From JADLGF01 sp020849415 (GTDB lineage Bacteria > Chloroflexota > Chloroflexia > Thermomicrobiales > UBA6265): a stretch of 36,802 nucleotides of DNA. A program made the translations under genes and the position numbers. Positions 1 through 10,700 of the stretch are shown here, piece by piece. The number at the start of each line of letters is the position of its first letter. Position 1 is the stretch's first letter. The notes below the pieces were generated by a model. That model had not been told where the DNA came from. It did no database searches and worked only from the letters and a program-made list of their open reading frames with translations. The DNA lies in NCBI GenBank assembly GCA_033812595.1, contig JAPXTJ010000013.1, positions 1-36,802 on the forward strand. Direction: 5' to 3'.

Positions 1-2
1 AA

Positions 3-1844
<1,842 letters not shown>

Positions 1845-1860
1845 CTGAACGCAAACCATG

Positions 1861-1892
1861 AGAAACGCCCGCGCAAGTGCGTGGGCGTTTCT
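1861..1892 (+). terminator. Rho-independent terminator of lon
   Basis: A 14-bp stem (1861-1874 with 1879-1892, one G-U pair) encloses the loop AAGT. The 3' arm ends in GTTTCT followed by CCTT. It lies 17 bases after the lon stop codon. Confidence 0.85.
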
Positions 1893-1903
1893 CCTTACCC
1901 CCA

Positions 1904-2058
1904 AAGCCGTGTAGGGGAGGGTTTTATGCCCTTCCGCGGTCGCCCGCAGGCGACCGTCTCGTCGCGCCGCACGGATCGTTCCAATTGAACCGCCCCGAAT
2001 ACGCAACGAGGTGGCCGGCCTGTCGGCCGGAGTGAGCCCACAAGGGACTACACGGCTT
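1904..2058. repeat. MITE-like element with 11-bp terminal inverted repeats
   Basis: AAGCCGTGTAG at 1904-1914 is exactly mirrored by CTACACGGCTT at 2048-2058. Inside are further hairpins: GGTCGCC/GGCGACC around 1937-1955 and a GGCCGGCC...GGCCGG palindrome near 2012-2030. No open reading frame fits it. It fills most of the gap between lon and the next gene. Non-autonomous miniature elements of this build are common in bacterial intergenic DNA, but no second copy is visible in this window, so its mobility is inferred. Confidence 0.5.
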
Positions 2059-2109
2059 GAGTATCCTTCAACGTCGGCGGACCAGAAGGGTTCGGGGCGA
2101 CTGGCTTTT

Positions 2110-3195
2110 CTACCCCGAAATCTGCGAGGCATCCGCCGGCAGGGGCCAGCGGGCGATGCGTTCCATGCCCACGCGGAGTTGCATCGTCAGGTCATCGTCA
2201 TCCGGTAGCGCGTCCCAACGGTGCACCCGGCTGCGGCGAATCGGCACGTTCTGCTCGTCGCCACTGAAGAGGAGGCCCCAGAGTTCGCCCGAGCCGTCCG
2301 GCAGTGCTCGCAGCGCCGCGATTCGCACCACGCCGGTGACGCCATCGCTCCAGATCATCAGCATTTCCGAAGCGCTCGGCGTGGAACGAAGATTGTGATG
2401 GACCGTCCCCGGCCACCCCGCCTTCACCCGTTCCGCCACGCTGACCAGGCGCTCCTCGACCAGCGTCAACCGCCTGGTTGGCGCAGGCGCGGCCACCGAG
2501 GCTCGGCCACCCGCAGGCCGGCGCGCACTGTTCCCGATCGAACCGAGTAAGCCCCGTTCCACCCCGTTTGGGTAGCCGGTCAGCCTGCCGAGTCGCAAGC
2601 GGAAGGAGCGTCGTCGGTTGAGCACGTAGGCGCCGCCGAGAATGCCGAACTGAACCGCGAACACCGCGAGTCGCCAGGCGCCGTTCTCGGCGTCATACAT
2701 CTGGCGCCAGTCGCCGTTCATGCCGGTGGCAAAATCGAGGAGTGGATAGAAGATCAGGGCGTTGGCGCCCTGCAACACGGCGCCGGTGATGAGCAATTCG
2801 TTCCAGGCGGGACCGAGCGGCGGCCGCTTCAACAGCACGAATCCGAGGATTACGAAGCCGATGATGATGTTCACGATCGTGCCGGCCGCGGCCACCACCA
2901 GGTGTTGCAGGGTGGTGAACGGTTCGGCGTACGAAACGAAACCGGCGAAGAAATAGAACCCGAAATCGATCACTTCGCCGCCGAACGCCCAGACGGCGAT
3001 GGCGTGGCCCAACTCGTGCAGGGCGACCGTGACCGGAATGAACGCAAAGAAGGCGGCCTGCTGAAGCTGCATCCGCTCCGGCATCGTGACATTGTCATCA
3101 AACACGGTACTGCGCTGTCGCCAGACGTCCCGGAGCAACCGCACACCGATGAAGGCGTAGAAGACGCTGATCAGAATCAGGAACTGAAAACTCAC
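2110..3195 (-). CDS. M50-type (site-2-protease-like) membrane metalloprotease
   Basis: 361 residues. The N-terminal half is a hydrophobic multi-span membrane domain carrying the zinc motif HELGH (H60, E61, H64) within a membrane segment. A second motif, LDFATGMNGD (about residues 153-162), probably supplies the third (Asp) ligand, as in M50 peptidases. The last roughly 180 residues are soluble, Arg-rich and without a recognised domain. M50 enzymes cut transmembrane segments of regulatory proteins; the substrate here is unknown. The gene lies 36 bases downstream of the MFS gene on the same strand, so the two are probably co-transcribed. A role as a non-proteolytic M50 homologue cannot be excluded, since family members without a known substrate are frequent. 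Confidence 0.8.
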   Translation of the reverse strand: MSFQFLILISVFYAFIGVRLLRDVWRQRSTVFDDNVTMPERMQLQQAAFFAFIPVTVALHELGHAIAVWAFGGEVIDFGFYFFAGFVSYAEPFTTLQHLVVAAAGTIVNIIIGFVILGFVLLKRPPLGPAWNELLITGAVLQGANALIFYPLLDFATGMNGDWRQMYDAENGAWRLAVFAVQFGILGGAYVLNRRRSFRLRLGRLTGYPNGVERGLLGSIGNSARRPAGGRASVAAPAPTRRLTLVEERLVSVAERVKAGWPGTVHHNLRSTPSASEMLMIWSDGVTGVVRIAALRALPDGSGELWGLLFSGDEQNVPIRRSRVHRWDALPDDDDLTMQLRVGMERIARWPLPADASQISG

Positions 3196-3231
3196 ACGTC
3201 GACCTTCCGCAAGGCAGTGCCGGGAATTCGA

Positions 3232-4554
3232 TCAATCGGCGGACTGTTCGGCCAGCACCTCGACGTTCGGCGTCGCCGTCGAACGCTTCTGCATGACACG
3301 ACCAAGATACGCCACCGACACCGCCGCGGCGAGCGCGATCGACCCGCCGAACATGATCGAACCGGGCATTCCGAACCATTCGGATGTAGCGCCCGCGATC
3401 AGCGCGCCGAGCGGCAGGCCGCTGTTGAACACCATGAAGTAGATCGAAAGCACCCGGCCGCGCAGTTCATCGGGCGCGAGCATCTGCACCGAGGAGTTCG
3501 AAAGCGATGCGGTGAAGGTTTGCATGAAGCCGGCCACCGGCAGGATGAACATGAAGGCCAGCAACGGTGCTGAAATGAATCCCGCGGTTCCGATCACGAT
3601 GCCCGACGCTCCCAGCAGGCCGGCGGTGAGCGGGATCATCGCCGAGCTCGGCCGCCGGCTGCCCGCAAACGCCAGCGCCAGACCGCCGGTCATCGCGCCG
3701 AATCCAAGCGCCGACATCAGGATGCCGAAGCCGCCCGCCCCGCGATCGAGCACATCGCGCGCCAGCAAGGGCATCCAGACGCTGTACGCCATGCTGAAGG
3801 TCGAGACGAACGCCATCATGAGCACGATCAACATGATCGTCGGATTCCCGCGCATGAAATCGATGCCTTCCCGGGTGTTGCCGCCGGTCCGGCGGCCCAA
3901 CGGGCTGAAGAGCTTCGATTCATCCATGCGCATCAGTTGCACGATGACGGCAAAAAAAGTGAGCCCGTTGATCACGAAACACCAGCCCGAACCGACCAGC
4001 GCCAGTATCAGCCCGCCGAGGGCCGGACCGACCAGGCGACCGGCGTTGAAGACCGCGGAATTGAGCGACACGGCCTGAATCAGCTGGTCGCGCGGCACCA
4101 GTTCACTTGCGAACGCCTGCCGGGCCGGAGTATCGAACGCCTGCACGACACCAAGCAGCGAGGCGATGGCGAAGACGTGCCAGAGAGCGATGTGACCGGA
4201 GAGGATCAGCGCCGCCAACGAGAACTGCAGGATCGACGACGCGATCTGCGTCGAGATCATGATCTGGCGCTTCGGGAAGCGATCGGCCACCAGGCCGCCC
4301 CAGAGACCGAAGAGCACAGATGGCCCGAACTGGAATACGGGCACGAGCCCGAGAAGCATCGGGGAATCGGTCAAGGTCAGCACAAGCCACGCTTGTGCGA
4401 TCTGGGCCATCCAGGTGCCGACGACCGATATCAGTTGCCCGCCGAAATACTTGCGGTAGTTCGAGTGCCGGAAGACGGGCGCGCGCGCCGTGATCCAGCG
4501 ATTGAACGAGCCGGCGGGCTTCGAAGACGCTGAAACGCTCGTAGCCCCACTCAC
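3232..4554 (-). CDS. MFS transporter, MFS_3/EntS-like exporter family
   Basis: 440 residues with about 12 hydrophobic segments and a soluble N-terminus of about 30 residues. The opening pattern (FRHSNYRKYFGGQLISVVGTW) followed by AQAWLVLTLTDSP is typical of the MFS_3 branch, which includes EntS-like siderophore exporters and putative drug exporters. The cytoplasmic loop after the second membrane segment carries GGLVADRFPKR, the conserved MFS motif A (G-x-x-x-D-R-x-x-R/K). The substrate cannot be told from sequence. It is the first gene of a probable two-gene minus-strand unit with the M50 protease. The ATG at 4554 is the first start of the frame; a somewhat later start would still leave all membrane segments intact. 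Confidence 0.88.
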   Translation of the reverse strand: MSGATSVSASSKPAGSFNRWITARAPVFRHSNYRKYFGGQLISVVGTWMAQIAQAWLVLTLTDSPMLLGLVPVFQFGPSVLFGLWGGLVADRFPKRQIMISTQIASSILQFSLAALILSGHIALWHVFAIASLLGVVQAFDTPARQAFASELVPRDQLIQAVSLNSAVFNAGRLVGPALGGLILALVGSGWCFVINGLTFFAVIVQLMRMDESKLFSPLGRRTGGNTREGIDFMRGNPTIMLIVLMMAFVSTFSMAYSVWMPLLARDVLDRGAGGFGILMSALGFGAMTGGLALAFAGSRRPSSAMIPLTAGLLGASGIVIGTAGFISAPLLAFMFILPVAGFMQTFTASLSNSSVQMLAPDELRGRVLSIYFMVFNSGLPLGALIAGATSEWFGMPGSIMFGGSIALAAAVSVAYLGRVMQKRSTATPNVEVLAEQSAD

Positions 4555-4700
4555 TTTGCCTGATCGGCCCCGGGGGGCCGTCGCGAGTAACGCATCGCCG
4601 CCGGCGCGAGCGTTGGACCACGGGCTGACCGGCGGTGGCAGCGATCATTCTGCCAGAAGTCCGACCACTTTGCACCACCGAAACATTCGGGAGGTGAACT

Positions 4701-4735
4701 AAAAAGACAAGGGGCGGCCGAACGGCCACCCCTTG
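4701..4735 (-). terminator. Rho-independent terminator of the giant secreted protein gene
   Basis: On the minus strand, a 12-bp stem (4724-4735 with 4708-4719, one internal mismatch) with a 4-base loop is followed by TCTTTTT (4701-4707). It sits about 20 bases after the stop codon at 4755. Confidence 0.85.
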
Positions 4736-4754
4736 CACATCTGACAGGCTGAGA

Positions 4755-7700
4755 TCAATCCTGAACGGTGATCTCAAGCCGCGGCCCGTTGCCAGATTCG
4801 CGGCTGAGGAAACCGGCCACCGCTTCCGTATGACCGGTGATGACGAAGGTGACCACGCCATCGCCGGTGACCGACGTCGTGACATCGACCCGGATCGTTT
4901 CGCCGCTGCCGGTCGGCGGCAGGTGGGCCGGTGACCAACTGCCATCGGTAGCGGCGGTGAGGCCGCTCGTCGGCAAACCATTCCACGTGGCGCTCGGCTC
5001 GTCGATCCAGAGACCTGGTACGACGCTGACCGGTTCATAGCCGGCGAACTGACCGTTCCCGGTCAGCACCAGGCGCGCATCGACGACTGTCCCGGCGCCG
5101 ATGCCCTCGACATTGAACATCACGTAGGTGACGGCTCCATCGGCTCCGCCTGTCTCCAGCGCCCCGTAAGGCTCGGAGCCGGCTTCATCCGGACGCGCGG
5201 CGTAGACGGTGACGTCACTGATGGCGTAGCCGGTCACCGTGCGCGGTTCGGGCGCCGGCGCGGCCGTCGGCTCTGGCACCGGCGTCTCTTCGACGACTTC
5301 CTCGGTCGGGGTGGGTTCTTCCACCACCGGCTCGTCGACCGGAGTCTCAACCGGGTCCGATTCCTCGGCAACCGGAGTCTCCTCGACGACTGGTTCGTCT
5401 TCCGCCTGCCAGAAGCCGACCGGATCGTTCCGGACCTCGAAGAGGGAGGTCGCGCTGCCCGGCGAGCCGGTGGCGGTGATCGGCACCACGGTGCCGACCG
5501 CGAAGCCACTCGGCACGCTGAACGAGCAGGACGCGGTGCCGGAATCGCGGGCCGTTGCCGAGCAAGCGAGCGTGCCACCGGAGCCACCCGCCGGCCGGTT
5601 GAAGTAGATCGAAGCCGTTTGGCCCGGCGTCCAGCCCTTGACATCAACCACGATGCGGGCGCCGACCGCGCCGATCGGCGGCGTTAGCACCACCGAGGGC
5701 GTCACGGTCACATCAGCGGTCGCGCTCTTGCCACTGTCGACACCGACCACCCGGATCGAGTGGCTGCCACCCGGCAGGGTCGGCACCGAAACCTGGCCCG
5801 AGTAGCCACCGGAAGATTCGATCACGAAGGCGCTTGTGGGAGCTGTCCGATCATCCCAGAAGATCTCCACGCGTTCCGAGGACCAGAAGTTGGCCAGGTT
5901 CAGCGTTGCCTTACCGGCCGAAGGAGCGGTGCCATCGGCGATCGAAGCGGTGGCCGGCTCATCGGAACCGTTGGACACCGTCACGGTGTGAGGGGGCGCA
6001 CTGGTGGCGCCACCGACGGCGCGAATCGTGTGCGTACCGTTCACCGCCGACGGAATCGTGATCGTCGCGGCAGCCACACCGGTGGCGTTGGCGGTAACGG
6101 TCGCCAGCGCCGTGCCCGAGACGTTGTCGAAGAAGATCTCGATCCGTTCGCCGGCACCGAATCCACGCAGGGTCAGGCGGACTTCATCGCCCGGCTCGAC
6201 CTGGGAGGCGCTGGCGCCGATGCTCGGCGTGATCGTGAAGGTGCGGGTCGGATTCTTGAGCGAAGTCAACCCCTTGCCGACGATGCGGTAGGCGCCGCCG
6301 ACCACGTTCGGAACGGTGACCTCGACGCTGAACGCGCCGGAGCCGTTCGCGGTGGCGGTAGCGAGCAGGGGAGCGCTGGTGCTCGACGAGTTCCAGCGTA
6401 TCTCCACCCGTTCACCCGACTGGTAGCCCGAGCCGGTGACCGTCACCTTCGTGCTGGTACGACCCTGCACTGGATCGATGAGGATGCGTGGCTCGACCAC
6501 CTCGATCGGCTCCGTCACCTCGAAGTCGAGGAATGGCTTGCGGCCGGAGGTTTGCGCGTGCGCGATCAGCCGGTGCGCGCCCTCGGCGGCATCCGGCACG
6601 GTCACCGTTGCGGTGAACGCACCCGAGCTATCGGCCGTCGCCGACCCGAGGTTCGGACCGCTCGACGTGTTGTTCCAGCGGAAGCGGACGAGTTCGCCGT
6701 TCTCGAACCCGGTGCCATTGACCGTCACCTGGGTGCCGGGCGGTCCCGACGTCGGGCTGAACGTGATACGCGGCGTGACGACCGTGGTGACGGTGAAGTC
6801 CTTGAACGGCTTCTTGTTCGAGCTCTGGGCGTGCGCGATCAGCCGGTGTGGCCCGTCGGACGCTGCCGGCACGGTCACGGTCCCGGTGAAGGCGCCATTG
6901 CTGTCCGCCGTTATCGATCCGAGATCGGGGCCGCTGGAGGTGTTGTCCCAGCGGAAGCGAACAACCTCACCGCTACCGAAGCCGACGCCGTTGACCGTAA
7001 CCACCGTACCGACCGGCCCGGTCATCGGACTGAAGGTGATCCCGGTCGCCGGCGGCGCGGTCACGGTGAAGGCGAAGGTGGCTTCGAATCCGGAGGCACG
7101 GCCCTTCGCAATCACGGTGTAATCACCCGCCGCGGCCGACGCCGGAATCGCGATGCCGATCGAGAACGAGCCGTCCGGGTTGGCGGCGGCGGTCGAAAGC
7201 GGCGTGCCGATAGCAGATTGCCAGAAGAGATCGACGTTCTCGGAGCCGAGGAAGCGAGCACCGGTGACATCGACGACCGTCCCCGGCGCGCCGCTGGAGG
7301 CGCTGCCTTCGATCGACGGCGCCGCCTGGATGGTGATCGACCGCGACGGCTTCTGGCCGCCCTGCATGCCGAGTCCGACGATCAGGTGACGGCCATCGTC
7401 CGTCTCAGGAACGGTGATCGTCGTGGTGAATTCGCCACTTGCGTTGGCGGTGACCGTCGTCAGCAGCGTGCCCGAGGAACCGGTGGAATCCCAGTAGATG
7501 CGGACACTCTCGTTGGCTCCGTAACCGCGGCCGGTGACCGGAATCACCGCGCCGACGAACGCCGTTGTGATGTCGATGGATATGCGCGGAACGGTGAGCT
7601 CGGTCGAGGCGTCAGTGACGGTGAAGGTTCGCGACGCCTGTAGCGCCGAATCGTTCCCCTTGGCCACGATCAGATCGTTGCCGGCCGGCGCCGACGGGAT

Positions 7701-10700
7701 CGTGACGTCGACGCTGAACTCCCCGGCGGCGTTGGTGGTCGCAGTCGTCAGCACCTGGCCGGTCGAACCGGTCGACTTCCAGAAAATGGTGACCGGCTCC
7801 TGCCGGTGGTAGCCGGCACCATTCACCGTCGTTCCCGATCCCGCCGCGCCACTGGTCGGTTGCAGTGTGATCCGGGTCGCGGGCAGGAGCAGGAAGCTGC
7901 GGGATGCCTGCTTCAGGCTGGTCTGGCCCTTGCCGACCAGGTGATACGAACCGGGATCGCCCGACGGAATCGTCACGTTCACGCTGAAGCTGCCGGAACC
8001 GTTGGTAACGGTCGTTGCGATCGGCGCACCGCTGGTGGAGTGCCAGTAGATGCCGATTGATTCGTTCGCGCCGTAGTTCGTGCCGGTCACGGTCACGACA
8101 TCGCCGCCGTGTCCACTCAGCGTCGAAGGGGTCACGCGGGCAGGCTCGGTCGGATCGGAGGCGGGCTGGAGACATGCGTCGCGCGCGGATGCGACGTCTT
8201 CACCCGTCTGCCAGAGGAGCGAAACGACCACCGTGCCGATGCCGGCGCCGTACTGGAAGCCGATATCGACCCAGGTGCCGTCGGCGATGTCGATCGCCGC
8301 CCGATTGCCGGTCTCGTAACCGACGTTCGACCGTCCGATGCCGTTACTCATGCCGTAGCCGACATCGAGTCCGTCACGGGCGGCGTCGGTCCCCGGGTAC
8401 CCCTGCGGCAGGATGTTAACCGTACCGGTGAGATTGTTCAGGCTGCGCTGCTCGGAGGGCGCCCACCAGTTGTCATTGGTGAACCATGGGCCGAGATCGT
8501 AGACCGGCTCGACCCGGCAGATGCCGGTGGCGGGGTTCGTCACCCGCACGTAACACGTGCTGGCGCCGCAATCGGTAATGTGGCCGTAGGTGGCGTGCGT
8601 GGTGCCGGGCGTGAGCCAGTGGCAATTCCGTCCGGCGCAGGCCGGCAGCGAGACGAAATGATCGTTCGGCACGATCACATGTCCGCTGGAGGTGGTGCCG
8701 CCGACCAGCCCCTCACGCGTCGCTGTCACCTGGTAGGTGCCGATGCCGAGCACCGCGCCGCCGACGATCGCGCCGGCCTGGGTGACCGCGAAGGTGTCGG
8801 TAGCGAAGAGTCCGTCGGAAACGGCCCGGACCGGGTAGGACCCGGCTGCAATCGCCGGCACGGTGAAGGAGCAGTTGAACGATCCGTCGTTCGTCGTCCG
8901 GCCCGAGCAAACGACCGTGCCGTTCGCACCGTTGGTGGCGTTGAAGCGGAGCGAGATCGGCTTGTCAGCGCCGAAGCCGCGCATCCAGGCGGACGCCGTC
9001 GAGCCGGCCGCGCCACCCGAGGGATTCACATCCATGCTCGGCGAGATCGTGAGTGTGCCGCTTACGCTGCGGCCGCTCGTCACGCCGCGCGCGGTGATGG
9101 TGTGGTTGCCCTGAGTAAGGTAGGGGATCGTCGATTTGACCAGCGCCGTGCCGTTGGAAGCGACGGAAACCGTGCGCCACGGCGTGCTGGCGCCATCGAT
9201 GGACAACCGGACCGATTCGTTCCCCAGGAAGCCGCCCAGGCTCAACTGGAACGGCGAGGCGACGTTCCCGCTGGTGGGCGTGACCGTCAACGCGGCTGTC
9301 CCGCCGATGCCGAACGTGGCCGAGATCGTGGTACTGCCGGCGGTGGCGACGATCGGGTAGGCGCCGGCCGCGGCGGAGGGCACGTTGAAGGTGCAGGTGA
9401 TCGATCCGGTGGAGGACGTCGTGCTGTTGCACAACGTCGTGCCGCTGGACGAGCCGCTCTGGTTCCAGGCGACCCGCACCATAGTCGAACTGGGGAAGCC
9501 GCGCACGGTAGCGGTCACACTGTCGCCCGATGCGCCCTGATCCTTGCTCAGGGTCATGCTCGGTTGCACCCAGAGGGCGCCCCAGGCGGTGCGGCCACTT
9601 GCCTGGCCGACCCCACGGTAGTCGTGCTGTCCGGTGGTAGAGGAGGGCATCGTGACCGTCGTGACGCCGGTCCCGTTCGCGTTCACTCGCACCGAGCCGA
9701 GCGCGTGGGTGGAGGATGAGCTGTGATGGAAGATCAGGCTGACAAGTTCACCCGCCGCAAAGCCCTTGACCGTCACCTCGATCGAGGTGCCGGGCACACC
9801 CGAGATCGGTACCCGCTGGATCGAACTCGAGACGCTGAATGCGCCGGTGGTGTTGCGGTTGCTCGTAACTCCGCGCGCAACCACCTGGTGGCTTCCGCCG
9901 GTGGCATCCGGCACGGTGAAGGTGATGCGCCAATTGCCGGCTGAGTTGGCCGTCGTTTGCCCGATCCGGGTTCCGCTCGTGCTGTCCCAGAAGACATCGA
10001 CCGTTTCGTTGGCGGTCATGCCGGCGCCGGTGACGACCACCGATGTGCCGGCGGTGCCGGAGCTGGGGGCGTTCGTCAGGCCGAGCGGGCCGGGCGTGGT
10101 GCTGAGCGGCGGGAGATCGTCACCACCGGCGGGATCGACCCAGAAGACCCACTTGCCGCTGAGCGACCCCTCGCCGCCGGCGCCGCGCGCCTTAACCTGC
10201 CAGGCGTACTGGCCGGTCGTGAGGGTGGGTGTCGTCCAGGATGTCGTGGAAATCCAGCCGCTGGCCGGGGAATCGTTGATCCAGACGCGGTATTCGGTCG
10301 CACCGGTGGATGCCGACCAGCTGAGCGTGACCACTTGCGACGTGGCGTCATAGGTGACGCCGTGGCCCGGCGCGAGGTGCACGGGCGGGGAGGGCGGATT
10401 CTGGTCGTTGGCGAGCACCACGTTCGACGAGGTGAAGGCGGCGCCACGATGCTGGTTGACCGCTGATTCGGTCTGCGCGGCCAGGCTCACCCCTTCGATC
10501 GCCTGGCTACCGGAAAAGGCAACCGGGTTGCGATCCCAGTTGCCGCCATCGTTCGTCTGCCAAAGGGTGACGTGCAGGTGCGGAAAACCGCCGTTGCCGG
10601 CCTGACCCGAGGGCGCCACGGTGCCGAGGTATTGCCCCTGCGTCACCCGCTGACCCGCCGCCAGTCCCGGCGCGAGATTGGTGTGGAAATAGGCGTAGGC

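Noticed and set aside
5760..7643. 627-codon open frame on the plus strand inside the giant gene
   Set aside because: Composition is Arg/Gly/Asp-rich with no recognisable domain; it mirrors the repeats of the minus-strand gene. Long antisense frames are expected in GC-rich repetitive DNA.
8109..9719. 536-codon open frame on the plus strand inside the giant gene
   Set aside because: Same reason: low-complexity Arg/Gly-rich translation opposite a well-supported coding sequence with signal peptide, domains and ribosome-binding site.
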